DNA of 64,000 nt from Mariluticola halotolerans (lineage in GTDB: Bacteria > Pseudomonadota > Alphaproteobacteria > Rhizobiales > Devosiaceae): assembly GCF_021611515.1 (NCBI RefSeq), contig NZ_CP090960.1, forward strand, positions 744,001 to 808,000, in the 5' to 3' direction. Below are positions 1 to 9,635 of this stretch, piece after piece. How positions within the stretch are numbered: the first letter of the stretch is position 1; the number at the start of each line of letters is the position of its first letter. A model generated the notes under the pieces. The model was not told the DNA's origin and did no database searches. It saw only the letters and a list, made by a program, of their open reading frames with translations. The position numbers and the translations under genes were made by a program.

Positions 1-58
1 TTCGACACCTTTGATTTGCAAAGCCAAAGCTGACCCATAACCTGACTGGAGACTACCG

Positions 59-934
59 GTGAACGAACGCGACCTGATGGAAGAAATTGCACGGTCTGTA
101 GCCCGCATCGCCACGGGCATCGAGGCGCTTTCAAGCGCACCGAAGGCCGCAATGATCAGCCTGACCGGGGCCGATGCCTATCACTGGGATGCAGGTACAA
201 GCGCCCTTGTGCCGGTGGAAAAGGTCAATCGTGTGCCACTGGCTCTGCTTCAGGGCGTGGAAGATCTGGCGGAAACGCTCCTGCAGAATACACGTCAGTT
301 TGCAGCAGGACATGGTGCGAACAATGCCCTGCTTTGGGGCGCGCGTGGCATGGGGAAAAGCTCACTGGTCAAGGCGGTTCATGCCGAAGTGGGGCAAACG
401 CTCGATCCGTCCAATCGACTGATTCTGGTTGAGATCAACCGCGAGGACCTCCCTTCCCTGCCGCAACTCATGCGCGGAATTGCCGCGATCGAGGCCCGAT
501 TCATCATTTTTTGCGACGATCTGAGCTTTGACCGCGACGAGGCATCCTACAAATCGCTGAAGACAATTCTCGATGGCGGGATTGAGGGACGCCCCGACAA
601 TGCCCTGTTCTACGCCACTTCAAACCGGCGCCACCTGATGCCGCGCGACATGATCGACAATGAGCGCTCGACCGCGATCAATCCGGGCGAAGCGGTTGAA
701 GAAAAGATTTCCCTGTCGGACAGATTCGGTCTCTGGCTCGGCTTTCATAACTGCGATCAGCCGACATATCTTGAAATGGTGCGCGGCTATGCGACCCATT
801 ATGGCATTGATATTGATGATGCGAAGCTTGTGGCGCGGGCCATTGAGTGGTCAGCCATTCGCGGTTCGCGTTCGGGGCGCGTGGCCATTCAATTCATCCG
901 GCATTTGGCCGGCGAAAAAGGCCAGGCGGTCTAA
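59..934 (+). CDS. DUF815 family AAA+ ATPase
   Basis: Predicted cytoplasmic ATPase of the DUF815 family, 291 residues, which is a normal length. A Walker A loop (GARGMGKSS, residues 94-102) is followed by a Walker B-like stretch (IIFCDDLSF) and by an arginine-rich sensor region near TSNRRH. The GTG start at 59 is preceded by GGAG; an in-frame ATG at 77 is an alternative. The family is common in proteobacteria but its substrate is unknown, so no pathway is assigned. The gene converges on the LytM-like lipoprotein gene with only 17 bases between the stop codons. Confidence 0.85.
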   Translation: MNERDLMEEIARSVARIATGIEALSSAPKAAMISLTGADAYHWDAGTSALVPVEKVNRVPLALLQGVEDLAETLLQNTRQFAAGHGANNALLWGARGMGKSSLVKAVHAEVGQTLDPSNRLILVEINREDLPSLPQLMRGIAAIEARFIIFCDDLSFDRDEASYKSLKTILDGGIEGRPDNALFYATSNRRHLMPRDMIDNERSTAINPGEAVEEKISLSDRFGLWLGFHNCDQPTYLEMVRGYATHYGIDIDDAKLVARAIEWSAIRGSRSGRVAIQFIRHLAGEKGQAV

Positions 935-951
935 CCGCCCGGCCAGCATTG

Positions 952-2157
952 TTACCCGGCCATCAGCGGCACAGGATCGACAGGTGTTGCGCCTTTGCGC
1001 AATTCAAAGTGCAGTTGTGGCCGGTTGACTGAACCGGTCATGCCCGCAAGGCCGATTGCCGACCCACGCGCGACAGAATCACCCTTGGAAACACTGGCTT
1101 GCGACAGATGCGCATAGGCAGAGACAAAGCCATTCTCGTGTTTGATCAGGATCAGGTTGCCGTAACCTTCCACCGCGTTACCGACATAAATGACGGTGCC
1201 AGCATCTGCGGCACGCACCGCCGTGCCTTCGGGCACCTCGATATTGATCCCCGTGCCTTTTGATGCGGCAAAATCCGAGATCAGCTTGCCGCTGGCAGGC
1301 CAACGGAATTTGCCATTACCGGCGGCAGGCTGTGCTGCTTGTGCCGGCCTGGCCTCAGTTGCGGCGACGCTGGCCGTCTGAACCGGGGTCTGCTCGGCCG
1401 CGGCTGGCGTCGTTTTAACCGGCGTGGGTTGCGCCACCTCTTCACGTGTAACGGCAGCCGCGGGCTTTACCGGCGTGCGGGGCTGCGCTGAAACAGCCGC
1501 CGTTTGCATCGGCGCGGACTGTGTCTGGGCGCCAGTGGCACCCGGAACCATGATTTTCTGCCCAACGAAGATCTTGTCGGCAGATGCCAGGCCGTTGGCC
1601 CGCACAAGCGAGTCGGTCGACACATCATATTTACGGGCGATTGCGTAAAGCGACTCGCCGGATTCGATGACATGCGTATAGCCGGTCTGGGGCGACGCAT
1701 TGAGTTTTGCGGCCGCCGCAGCAGATGCGGCGGAACTCACAACGGGCTGGTTAGGCGAAACAGAAAGCTGCGCAGGCATGGTTTGGTTGCTCCCCACTGC
1801 GGACGACGAGTTCAAAGACGGAAGGTCCTGACTGATGACTTTCGGCGCAGACCCTTGAGCGGGAAGGCTGGGAGCTGGGCTGTTGGAGAGCATTGGACCG
1901 GAAGATGCCCCGATATTGGACGGCGGCAAATATGGCGCGGATGAGCTGGAGGCAACCATGAGCGGACCCGGCATGGCCTGCCCCATGTTCGCGCCTGCAT
2001 TGGTTGTTGTGGAGCCGGTGACTACAGGATCCTGAAACATGCGGCTACCAACTGAAGAACAGCCAGTGAGAAAACTCGACGCAGCGACCAGTGCGGTCAG
2101 CGCAAATGCGCTACGAATTGTCCGTCCAGATACGCGGTTACTCATGGGTTTACTCAT
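952..2157 (-). CDS. LysM/LytM (M23-like) lipoprotein, NlpD-type
   Basis: Cell-envelope lipoprotein of about 401 residues. It has a signal peptide ending in a lipobox (LTGC), a long Ser/Ala/Pro/Gln-rich linker, one LysM peptidoglycan-binding domain (from YTHVIESGESLY to KIMVPG) and a C-terminal M23/LytM domain. Of the M23 zinc ligands, the later histidines (YAHLS, HFEL) are present, but the first HxxxD-type site reads TGINI and has no histidine. This is typical of NlpD/EnvC-like proteins that activate amidases rather than cut peptidoglycan. It lies directly after pcm and surE, the usual alphaproteobacterial position. The start is the ATG at 2157; a TTG two codons earlier and an ATG at 2145 are alternatives. 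Confidence 0.85.
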   Translation of the reverse strand: MSKPMSNRVSGRTIRSAFALTALVAASSFLTGCSSVGSRMFQDPVVTGSTTTNAGANMGQAMPGPLMVASSSSAPYLPPSNIGASSGPMLSNSPAPSLPAQGSAPKVISQDLPSLNSSSAVGSNQTMPAQLSVSPNQPVVSSAASAAAAAKLNASPQTGYTHVIESGESLYAIARKYDVSTDSLVRANGLASADKIFVGQKIMVPGATGAQTQSAPMQTAAVSAQPRTPVKPAAAVTREEVAQPTPVKTTPAAAEQTPVQTASVAATEARPAQAAQPAAGNGKFRWPASGKLISDFAASKGTGINIEVPEGTAVRAADAGTVIYVGNAVEGYGNLILIKHENGFVSAYAHLSQASVSKGDSVARGSAIGLAGMTGSVNRPQLHFELRKGATPVDPVPLMAG

Positions 2158-2208
2158 ACTCAACCATTAAACTTGATTGAGATTAAACCTGTTAAGGTAA
2201 AGATGAGT

Positions 2209-2877
2209 TTAAAGCGGACGCGATTTACCGGGCACAAGCGCTGCCAAGCGGACAGATCCATGCTCGGTCGTCACGAAATCATCGTCGGCACGTTCAATGC
2301 GTGTCACGGTTTGCCGTTCGCCCGCAGCCCCAACCGGGGCGACCAGCACGCCGCCATCAGCCAATTGCTCAAGCAATATCTCGGGAACTTCCGCTACAGC
2401 CCCATTCAAAAGAATACGATCAAATGGCTGATGCCCGGCAAGCCCAAGCAACCCATCGAGATGAAAACCGACAATATTGCTGATGGAGAGCTGCCCCCAG
2501 TTTGTCTGGGCGATATGGGCCAGTTCCTGATGACGTTCGAGGGTGAACACACGTTTGGCCAAGCGCGCCAATAAAGCGGCGGAATAGCCGGTGCCGGTGC
2601 CGATCTCGAGCAGTTTTCCGCTATTGGCAGGCTCGAGCGCCACCAGCATGGCGGCGAGAATCGACGGCGAGGTAATGCTCTGACCGCAGGCAATCGGCAG
2701 CGAGCCTTCCCGATAGGCATATTCGGCATAGTCCCTGGGGATAAACGCCTCATGCGGTACGCTCTCAAAAGCGCGCAAAATATCGGGCTGGGTGATGCAG
2801 TGTTGCCGCAAGCTGAGAATCAGGGACGCCCGGGCCATTTGAACATCGGTGAATTCGATGGGCCCGTCGTCACTCAT
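2209..2877 (-). CDS. pcm: Protein-L-isoaspartate O-methyltransferase
   Basis: Repairs age-damaged proteins by methylating L-isoaspartyl residues with S-adenosylmethionine. The 222 residues show the SAM-binding motif I LEIGTGTGYSAA, a preceding QSITSP segment and the acidic post-I motif (VFTLERH), at the usual length for the family. Its start overlaps the surE stop by four bases (ATGA), so surE and pcm are translationally coupled. A second, more divergent paralogue lies at 22911-23567. Confidence 0.92.
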   Translation of the reverse strand: MSDDGPIEFTDVQMARASLILSLRQHCITQPDILRAFESVPHEAFIPRDYAEYAYREGSLPIACGQSITSPSILAAMLVALEPANSGKLLEIGTGTGYSAALLARLAKRVFTLERHQELAHIAQTNWGQLSISNIVGFHLDGLLGLAGHQPFDRILLNGAVAEVPEILLEQLADGGVLVAPVGAAGERQTVTRIERADDDFVTTEHGSVRLAALVPGKSRPL

Positions 2878-3662
2878 TGCGCGACCTTTTGGCGGATGGA
2901 AAGCCGCCCCTCCAGTCTTGCCGCCGCGTCGGTGTCGGTTTGTTGCAGCAGCAGCGGCGTCACTGTGATGGCATGGTCATGATGCAGGACATGGAAATCA
3001 TGCCCCGGATTGAGCGGTTGCGGCGTTTCGGGAATGGCGACGAAGAATTTTCCCTTGTTCCGGCTTGGATAATACTTGAATGGCGATATCGAAAACCGCT
3101 GGTGCGGCACCACGCGCACATCAGGCACTTGCCCTTGCCGGGCCATTGGGAAATTGACGTTATAGACGGTGTCTTTTCCCTGCTGTTCCGCGATCAGGCC
3201 GCGCACGACATCTGCGCCATAGTCCCGCGCAGTATCCCAATTGACCTCGTGCTCGCGCTCAAAATCAATTGCCTGGCTCATGGCAATGCCGAGACAACCC
3301 TGCATAACGCCTTCACGTGCTCCGGCCATGGTGCCGGAACAATGGATTATATCACCCAGATTCTGCCCGTGATTGACGCCAGACAGCACAATGTCGGGTT
3401 TATGATCGGCCAGAAGATGGGTGCAGCCGATGATGACGCAATCCGCCGGGGTGCCGGGCAGCGCGTATACATTGGGTTCGCGCTTGTCGAGCGTCATCTC
3501 CGTGCCAAAGGACAGCCGGTGTCCAACCCCGCTCTGGTTACCCTCAGGGGCGACAACCCAGACATCATCGGAGATTTCGGCAGCAATTGCCCGCATGATG
3601 GCGATACCCGGCGCATCGACACCGTCATCATTGGTGATGAGGATGCGCGGGTTTTGGGTCAT
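2874..3662 (-). CDS. surE: 5'/3'-nucleotidase SurE
   Basis: Metal-dependent nucleoside monophosphate phosphatase of stationary-phase survival. The N-terminus carries the SurE signature [11 protein letters not shown] with the paired aspartates that bind the divalent metal, then the conserved SGVNHGQN segment and a TPADCV motif. The length of 262 residues is normal. It overlaps serS by four bases upstream and pcm by four bases downstream, which places it in the serS-surE-pcm operon. Confidence 0.94.
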   Translation of the reverse strand: MTQNPRILITNDDGVDAPGIAIMRAIAAEISDDVWVVAPEGNQSGVGHRLSFGTEMTLDKREPNVYALPGTPADCVIIGCTHLLADHKPDIVLSGVNHGQNLGDIIHCSGTMAGAREGVMQGCLGIAMSQAIDFEREHEVNWDTARDYGADVVRGLIAEQQGKDTVYNVNFPMARQGQVPDVRVVPHQRFSISPFKYYPSRNKGKFFVAIPETPQPLNPGHDFHVLHHDHAITVTPLLLQQTDTDAAARLEGRLSIRQKVAQ

Positions 3663-4939
3663 GACGGGGTGCCGATAAACTCCAGGCCGCCCATATAGGG
3701 ACGGAGAACCTCAGGTACACGGATGGTGCCATCCTGTTGCTGGTAGTTTTCCATCACCGCGATCAAGGCGCGGCCGACAGCGACACCCGAACCGTTGAGC
3801 GTATGCACGAATTGCGGCTTGCCATCGGCATCGCGATAGCGCGCATCCATGCGGCGGGCCTGAAAATCACCGGCGATCGAGACCGAGGAAATCTCGCGAT
3901 AGGCATCCTGCCCCGGCAACCAGGCTTCGATATCGAAGGTGCGTGCCATGGTTGATCCCATGTCGCCGGCACAAAGCCGCAAAACACGATAGGGAATTTC
4001 AAGACGCTGCATGACGGTTTCGGCACAGGAAAGCATGCGCTCATGCTCTTCGTCCGATCTGTCCGGTGTGGTGATGGCGACCATTTCCACCTTGTTGAAC
4101 TGGTGTTGGCGCAGCATGCCGCGCGTATCGCGCCCGGCAGAACCGGCCTCAGCCCTGAAACACGGCGTCAGCGCTGTAAAGCGCAAAGGCAACTCATCTT
4201 CCGACAACAGGGATTCGCGCACAAGATTGGTCAGAGAAACCTCTGATGTCGGCACCAGCCAGCGGCCGTCCGTTGTCTCGAATGCGTCTTCGTTGAATTT
4301 GGGCAATTGGCCGGTCCCGAACAGGGCATCGGGCTTCAGCAATAAGGGCGCAACCACTTCGGTAAAGCCATGTTCGGTGGTGTGCACATCCAGCATGAAC
4401 TGACCGAGCGCCCGTTCCATGCGGGCAATCTGCCCCTTGAGCACGACAAAGCGCGATCCAGCCATTTTGGTGGCGGTTTCGAAATCCATCTCGCCAAAGG
4501 CTTCACCCAGTTCGAAATGCTCTTTCGGCGTGAAATCAAACTTTGGCGGTGTGCCGAAACTGCCGCGTTCCACATTGTCGTTCTCGTCTGCACCGTCCGG
4601 CACATCGTCACGCAACATGTTCGGCAGCACAGCGAGGGCGTCATTGAGGGCCTGTGTCAGCGCCCTCTCCTCTTCTTCGCCCTTCTGCACGACGGTTTTC
4701 AGGTCCGCAACTTCCGCCATCAGCTCTGCGGCCCTGGCTTCGTCCTTTTGCGCCTTGGCCTGACCGATCAACTTGGAAGCGGCGTTGCGCTTTTCCTGCG
4801 CGTCATTGAGGCTGGCGACAAGCGCACGGCGCCGGTCGTCAAGCGCGAGCAGGCTGGCAGATTCAGGTGCAGCCCCGCGCCGTTCAAGAGCACGATCAAA
4901 CGCCGAAGCGTTGGCGCGAATCCATTTAATATCAAACAT
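3659..4939 (-). CDS. serS: Seryl-tRNA synthetase
   Basis: Class II aminoacyl-tRNA synthetase charging tRNA-Ser. The 426-residue protein begins [10 protein letters not shown], has the long N-terminal helical arm (about residues 30-100) and class II motifs 2 ([14 protein letters not shown]) and 3 (NGSGVAVGR). An in-frame extension to 5062 is Cys/Trp-rich and unlike the family, so the ATG at 4939 is chosen. Its stop overlaps the surE start (ATGA). Confidence 0.95.
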   Translation of the reverse strand: MFDIKWIRANASAFDRALERRGAAPESASLLALDDRRRALVASLNDAQEKRNAASKLIGQAKAQKDEARAAELMAEVADLKTVVQKGEEEERALTQALNDALAVLPNMLRDDVPDGADENDNVERGSFGTPPKFDFTPKEHFELGEAFGEMDFETATKMAGSRFVVLKGQIARMERALGQFMLDVHTTEHGFTEVVAPLLLKPDALFGTGQLPKFNEDAFETTDGRWLVPTSEVSLTNLVRESLLSEDELPLRFTALTPCFRAEAGSAGRDTRGMLRQHQFNKVEMVAITTPDRSDEEHERMLSCAETVMQRLEIPYRVLRLCAGDMGSTMARTFDIEAWLPGQDAYREISSVSIAGDFQARRMDARYRDADGKPQFVHTLNGSGVAVGRALIAVMENYQQQDGTIRVPEVLRPYMGGLEFIGTPS

Positions 4940-4970
4940 GAACGGTCCGGTATCCCGGCCTCTAGTTGGC

Positions 4971-5792
4971 TTACTCAGACGATTTCGCACGCACCCGGCG
5001 ACGTTCCACCATGCGCACGGACAGAATAGAAATCTCGTAGAGCAGCAGCAGAGGCAGGGCAAGACCCAGTTGGGAAATCGGATCCGGTGGCGTCAGGAAC
5101 GCGGCCACCACAAGGATCGCCACAACGGCATATTTGCGCCAGGATTTCAGCTTCTTGACGTCAACGATCTCGATGCTGGCAAGCAATGTCAGAACAACCG
5201 GCATCTGAAAGCAGACACCAAAGGCCAGCAGCAGTGTCATGATCAGGCCCAGATATTCTGAAACCCGCGGCAGCATTTCAATGGTGGCTGAGCCCACACC
5301 GCTGACTTCCTGCGAAAGAAAGAAGCCAAGCGCCAGCGGCAGAACGCCATAATACATGACCGAGGCACCGATGACGAACAGTACCGGTGTGGCGACGAGG
5401 TAAGGCAGGAATGCCCCGCGTTCCTTTTTGTAAAGTCCCGGCGCGACAAAGGCATAAAGCTGGGTCGCGATGACCGGAAACGAGAAAAAGATCGCGGCAA
5501 ACATGGCCACGGAAAGCTTTGTGAAAAAGAACTCCTGGGGCGCGGTATAGATCAGGCGGACACTGTCGATGCCCCCCGCGGCGCGCGCATATGGGCCCAG
5601 GAGAAACTCGAACAGCTTATCGGCGACAAAGAAACAGCCCACAAACAGCACAGCGATTACCGCCAGCGCGATGACGAGGCGTTTGCGCAGCTCGATTAGA
5701 TGTTCAATCAACGGCGCTTCGGTGCCGGCCAATTCGTCGGCGGTTTCGCCTGCTCCATCTACCTGGTTCTTGATTTTGTCCGGCGCGTTCAT
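4971..5792 (-). CDS. tatC: Sec-independent protein translocase TatC
   Basis: Integral membrane core of the twin-arginine translocase, which exports folded proteins. The 273 residues contain the family start [15 protein letters not shown] and six predicted transmembrane segments. The short N-terminal extension and charged C-terminal tail are common in alphaproteobacteria. It starts three bases after tatB ends and is followed by serS after 31 bases, so tatABC-serS-surE-pcm looks like one transcription unit. Confidence 0.95.
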   Translation of the reverse strand: MNAPDKIKNQVDGAGETADELAGTEAPLIEHLIELRKRLVIALAVIAVLFVGCFFVADKLFEFLLGPYARAAGGIDSVRLIYTAPQEFFFTKLSVAMFAAIFFSFPVIATQLYAFVAPGLYKKERGAFLPYLVATPVLFVIGASVMYYGVLPLALGFFLSQEVSGVGSATIEMLPRVSEYLGLIMTLLLAFGVCFQMPVVLTLLASIEIVDVKKLKSWRKYAVVAILVVAAFLTPPDPISQLGLALPLLLLYEISILSVRMVERRRVRAKSSE

Positions 5793-5795
5793 GGC

Positions 5796-6548
5796 TTAGG
5801 CCTTCTTGGCGCGGGGTTTGCGAACCGCAGGTTTTTTGGCGGCAGGCTTTTTTGCCGCCGTGCCGGTGGTTGTGTCAGATGTCGCTTCATTTGAAGTGGT
5901 GGTCTTATTGGGCGCGCTAGTCTTGGAGGCGCTAGTCTTGGCCGGTCGCGCCCTTGCTGCTGCGGGCTTGCTCGTTGCCGATTTCGAGGCATCCTGTTTT
6001 GCGCTGGCGGCACGGGCACGTGGCTTGGCGGCGGTTTTGGCTTTTGTTGTGCGCGGCTTTGCCTTTGCAGCGGTCTTTGGTTTTGCCGGGGCCGAGACTG
6101 TGTTTTCAGCGGCTTCGGCGGCCTTGCTGTCACGCGCGCGGGTCACGGCGGCAGCCATGCTGGCTTTTGCGGCGGCGGCGGGATCGGGTGCCTCATCGGG
6201 CGTGGCCGAGGCAGATTTGATCTGGTCGTAGACGCTTTCAACCTTTGGATCGGTCGGCTTCAACGCTCCGCTCGGCTCAAAGCCGCCACTGGGGGTCATC
6301 TTGTTGAATTCGCGTTCGATCTCGCTGCGCGACTGGGTCAGCGGCTGTGTGATCGATTTCTTGATATCCTTGACGTCATCAAGGGCTGCGACCTTGTTGA
6401 TCTCGGCCCGGAACTCATTGCCCATGCGCCGCGCCTGACCTGCGACGCGGCCGATATTGCGCAATAGCGCAGGCAGATCGCGGGGGCCAACGATAATCAG
6501 CGCCGCGGCCGCAACGACCATCATCTCTGGCCAGCCAATGCTCAGCAT
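5796..6548 (-). CDS. tatB: Sec-independent protein translocase TatB
   Basis: Single-pass membrane partner of TatC that receives twin-arginine substrates. The N-terminus (MLSIGWPEMMVV) and the GPRDLP motif after the membrane helix are diagnostic of TatB. The protein is 250 residues because the C-terminal half is a low-complexity Ala/Lys/Pro/Thr-rich tail with many SKTS- and KPAA-type repeats. Long, poorly conserved tails are usual in alphaproteobacterial TatB. It is placed between tatA and tatC. Confidence 0.92.
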   Translation of the reverse strand: MLSIGWPEMMVVAAAALIIVGPRDLPALLRNIGRVAGQARRMGNEFRAEINKVAALDDVKDIKKSITQPLTQSRSEIEREFNKMTPSGGFEPSGALKPTDPKVESVYDQIKSASATPDEAPDPAAAAKASMAAAVTRARDSKAAEAAENTVSAPAKPKTAAKAKPRTTKAKTAAKPRARAASAKQDASKSATSKPAAARARPAKTSASKTSAPNKTTTSNEATSDTTTGTAAKKPAAKKPAVRKPRAKKA

Positions 6549-6596
6549 ATAAACATCCTCGAACCGGAAGACCGGCCGCGCTTATTATTTAAGGGG

Positions 6597-6800
6597 CTAA
6601 GCGTCTTTGCTTTTCTTGACCGGCTCGGCTTCAGCCTGCGCGTCAATGTGCGGCACCGGCTTGTCTTCATCTTTCATGCCTTTTTGGAAGGCTTTGATGC
6701 CGGAAGCAACTTCACCCATCATGCCGGAAATCTTGCCGCGTCCAAAAAGCAGCAAAACAGCGACGACGATGACGAGAATTCCCCAGGGGCCCGGATTCAT
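6597..6800 (-). CDS. tatA: Sec-independent protein translocase TatA
   Basis: Pore-forming subunit of the twin-arginine translocase, 67 residues. It has one N-terminal membrane helix ([17 protein letters not shown]), the FGRGKI hinge and an amphipathic helix ([15 protein letters not shown]), then a short acidic tail. The ATG at 6800 is preceded by GAG on the coding strand; an upstream in-frame start at 6830 would add residues in front of the helix that are unlike the family. It is first of the three tat genes. Confidence 0.93.
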   Translation of the reverse strand: MNPGPWGILVIVVAVLLLFGRGKISGMMGEVASGIKAFQKGMKDEDKPVPHIDAQAEAEPVKKSKDA

Positions 6801-6861
6801 TGATATTCTCCACTCGGTTTGTCTGGCCATGTCGGCAGAACTTTAAAGACCACAAATATTG

Positions 6862-7986
6862 TCAATCCTGGTCAAAAACAAGGACATGTTCCGGATTTAA
6901 CCGCAAAGACACGTCATGACCAACCTGAATGGTGGGTTCTGCGGGTAAACGAACGCGAATTGGGCGTTCCATTCCCTCAACCAGCACCTCACAGATATCG
7001 ATGCCCAAAGCGCCACGTTTGGAGACAATTCTGCCTAATGTTCCAGGGCCCTGACGCTTTAGCGTAACGTCGCCGACGGGTCTGATAGCGATAATCACCC
7101 GTTCGCCATCACGCCGATTGGGCGTTGCGACGTATCCAAGCGGGGTATCTACCGCGCCATTGCTGACAGTGCAGGCGATTTCGCTAAGGGGCGAGAGGAA
7201 TCGCGCCGCTGCCAGATCGGCCGGCGCCTGGTAGACTTTGGCCGCGGTATCGATTTGCACAATACGCCCTGCCCGCAACAGCGCCACCCGATCCCCCATC
7301 AACATGGCCTCTTCGGGGTCATGGGTGACAATCAGGCTGGTGGCATGGGTTTCGCGCAGTACCGCGAGGGTTTCGCCGCGCACACTTTCGCGCATCCGGG
7401 CATCAAGCCCCGAAAAGGGCTCATCCAGCATGATAATGCCCGGCCGCGGGGCGATTGTCCGCGCCAGCGCCAGACGCTGCTGCTGACCACCGGAGAGCAT
7501 ATGTGGAAAATCGGCTTCGCGCCCGTCAAGGCCGACGCGTTTCAGCGCCCCCCGCGCCTGCCGTCTGGCTTCGGCCTTGCCCAGCTGCGCCAGTCCGAAG
7601 GTCACATTGTCGAGCAGGCTGAGATGGGGGAACAGTGCAAAGTCCTGAAACATCAGCCCAGCACCGCGTTTTTCCGGGGGCACCTGAATGCCGGGCGCGG
7701 AGACGATTTCCGTGTTGATCCGTACGATGCCTTCGTCGACAGGCTGAATGCCAGCAGCAACACGCAGAATTGTGGATTTGCCGGAGCCGGATTCTCCGAG
7801 CAGACAGACAATCTCGCCCGGTGTCAGGCTCAGGTTGAGATGATCAAGAATGACCTTGCCGCCGAGGCGGGCGACAACATTTTCGAAATTCAGCGCGGCG
7901 GCAAAGCTGACGCCCGTTGTGCCGCGCGTGCCCCAATCCTGCCCGGCCACCGTATCGGTGTCGGGCCTGGTTTTGCTGGTTGTCAT
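6862..7986 (-). CDS. ABC transporter ATP-binding protein, Fbp/Pot-like, without nearby permease
   Basis: ATPase of an ABC importer, 374 residues. It shows Walker A (GESGSGKST), signature (LSGGQQQRLALAR), Walker B (IIMLDEP), the switch histidine (IVTHD) and a C-terminal TOBE-like region, an arrangement seen in iron(III), polyamine and related importers. An N-terminal extension of about 30 residues precedes the first beta strand. No permease or binding-protein gene lies nearby, so the substrate cannot be inferred. Its start overlaps the scpB stop by four bases, which couples it to scpAB, and tatA follows. Its presence at this otherwise conserved locus is unusual. Confidence 0.88.
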   Translation of the reverse strand: MTTSKTRPDTDTVAGQDWGTRGTTGVSFAAALNFENVVARLGGKVILDHLNLSLTPGEIVCLLGESGSGKSTILRVAAGIQPVDEGIVRINTEIVSAPGIQVPPEKRGAGLMFQDFALFPHLSLLDNVTFGLAQLGKAEARRQARGALKRVGLDGREADFPHMLSGGQQQRLALARTIAPRPGIIMLDEPFSGLDARMRESVRGETLAVLRETHATSLIVTHDPEEAMLMGDRVALLRAGRIVQIDTAAKVYQAPADLAAARFLSPLSEIACTVSNGAVDTPLGYVATPNRRDGERVIIAIRPVGDVTLKRQGPGTLGRIVSKRGALGIDICEVLVEGMERPIRVRLPAEPTIQVGHDVSLRLNPEHVLVFDQD

Positions 7987-8669
7987 GACCCGCCTTCAAA
8001 CAAATCGTCGTCTTCTTCATCCGGGTCCAACGGATCTTCATCGTCCCGCAACCCACCATCGAATGGCAAGGGTATGTTCAAGTCATTGGGCAAACGGCTG
8101 GAGAGCAGCCCTGCCCCCTTCAGTTCTTCAAGGCCCGGCAGATCCCCAAGGCTTTCGAGACCGAAATGATCGAGAAATGCATCAGTCGTTCCATAGGTCA
8201 CCGGACGTCCCGGTGTCCGGCGGCGGCCACGCATGCGAATCCAGCCCGCTTCCATCAAAATGTCGAGCGTGCCCTTGCCGGTCGCCACGCCGCGCACTTC
8301 TTCAATTTCGGCGCGGGTTGTTGGCTGGTGATAGGCAATGATCGACAGGGTTTCGAGGGTGGCGCGGGTCATCGGCTTGTTTTCGGTTTCCTCGCGCCGC
8401 AGCAGGAAGCCGAGATCTTCTGCCGTGCGGAAAGCCCAGTTCTTGCCGCGCTTGACCAGATTGACGCCGCGTTTCTCATAGCGGCGCTGCAATTCCTCAA
8501 GCAGCGCATCAACATCCGCGTTATCGCTCAGATAAGGGCGCACCTCCTCAATGCCGACCGGATCGCTGGCAGCGAAGAGCAGGGCTTCGAGCACACGCAG
8601 ATTGCGTTCCCGCAATTCATGCACTTCCGCGTCGCCGCTGGTGGGCAATGGTGTGGCGTGGTTATTCAT
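7983..8669 (-). CDS. scpB: Segregation and condensation protein B
   Basis: Non-SMC kleisin-associated subunit of the SMC-ScpAB condensin complex, acting in chromosome organisation. The protein has 228 residues and two winged-helix domains, with the family segments LEALLFAASDPV, TLSIIAYHQPTTRAEIEEVRG and GRPVTYGTTDAFL. The acidic C-terminal tail (many Asp/Glu) is a common extension. It overlaps scpA by eight bases upstream and the ABC ATPase by four bases downstream. Confidence 0.93.
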   Translation of the reverse strand: MNNHATPLPTSGDAEVHELRERNLRVLEALLFAASDPVGIEEVRPYLSDNADVDALLEELQRRYEKRGVNLVKRGKNWAFRTAEDLGFLLRREETENKPMTRATLETLSIIAYHQPTTRAEIEEVRGVATGKGTLDILMEAGWIRMRGRRRTPGRPVTYGTTDAFLDHFGLESLGDLPGLEELKGAGLLSSRLPNDLNIPLPFDGGLRDDEDPLDPDEEDDDLFEGGS

Positions 8670-9474
8670 TTGCGCTCTTCAGACTTTGCGTCGCGTGTTG
8701 CCGGCGGCGCACCAGCAAGGGACCAAAAGCCTCATTCTGGCGGAGTTCCACCTGCCCCTGCCGCACCAGTTCCAGACTGGCGCTGAAACTGGAGGCCATC
8801 ACGGTTGCCCGCTCTTTCGGGCTTGCGAGATATTCGGCCAGATAGGCGTCCATCGGCACCCAATCGAGCGATTCCCCGATCAGGCGTTCGAGGATTTCGC
8901 GCGCTTCCTGCAGTGACCAGACAGTGCGCTCAACAGGTGCATAATCGTCGACCACCCCGCGCTCGCGCTGGGTCGCATAAGCCTTGAGCAAGTCATACAG
9001 GCTGGCTTCCCAAAGCTGGTTGCGTTTGACGATGATCGGCTCGGGCATGCCGCGGGCAAAAATCTTGTGCCCAAGCCTTGGCCGGTTGATCAAGCGTTCG
9101 CCCGCCTGCCGCATGCCCTCGAGCCGTTTCAGGCGGAATTGCAGCATGGCGGCCAGCATTTCGCCGCTGGGGCCGTCATCTGAGGGCAGTTGCGGCACCA
9201 TCAGCCGACTTTTGAGATAGGCGAGCCATGCCGCCATCACCAGATAATCGGCGGCGATTTCTATGCGCTTTTCCCGCACCGTTTCGATGAATGCCAGATA
9301 TTGCTCGGCAAGGGCCAGCACCGAGACATGCGCCAGATCCACCTTCTGGCGGCGCGCAAGCTCAAGCAGCAGGTCGAGCGGCCCTTCATAGCCGTCAACA
9401 TCAACATACATGACCTCGCCGCGTGCGGCGTTTGCGGGCCCCTCATCGAGCCAATTTGAATCTGAACCGGCCAT
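8662..9474 (-). CDS. scpA: Segregation and condensation protein A
   Basis: Kleisin subunit of the SMC-ScpAB complex, 270 residues. The N-terminal kleisin signature is clear (YEGPLDLLLELARRQKVDL), followed by AADYLVMAAWLAYLKSR; the C-terminal winged helix contacts the SMC head (LVRQGQVELRQNE). The gene normally following the SPOR-domain gene in related genomes is nagZ, but here scpA follows directly after a hairpin. It is translationally coupled to scpB. Confidence 0.93.
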   Translation of the reverse strand: MAGSDSNWLDEGPANAARGEVMYVDVDGYEGPLDLLLELARRQKVDLAHVSVLALAEQYLAFIETVREKRIEIAADYLVMAAWLAYLKSRLMVPQLPSDDGPSGEMLAAMLQFRLKRLEGMRQAGERLINRPRLGHKIFARGMPEPIIVKRNQLWEASLYDLLKAYATQRERGVVDDYAPVERTVWSLQEAREILERLIGESLDWVPMDAYLAEYLASPKERATVMASSFSASLELVRQGQVELRQNEAFGPLLVRRRQHATQSLKSANE

Positions 9475-9554
9475 TACCGCCTAATGGTGCCTCAAGAGTG
9501 AAAACCCACCATCACCGCTCCGTCCGGAAGCGTCAAGACTGGCAGAAAGACAAT

Positions 9555-9598
9555 CCCGGCTTGCTGGCACCATTCATGTGAATAGCTGGCAAGCCGGG
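9555..9598 (-). terminator. Hairpin after the SPOR gene, possible terminator
   Basis: A ten-base perfect stem (CCCGGCTTGC with GCAAGCCGGG, 9555-9564 and 9589-9598) encloses a loop of 24 bases. On the minus strand it is followed only by a weak T-rich stretch. It lies in the 161-base gap between the SPOR gene and scpA, exactly where nagZ would be expected, and probably ends the argS-SPOR transcript. Confidence 0.5.
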
Positions 9599-9635
9599 CG
9601 TAATTTACGTGAACTGGCGCTGGATCAGACCAGAA

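Noticed and set aside
2173-2574. A 133-codon plus-strand frame overlapping pcm
   Set aside because: Antisense to pcm, without homology or a ribosome site.
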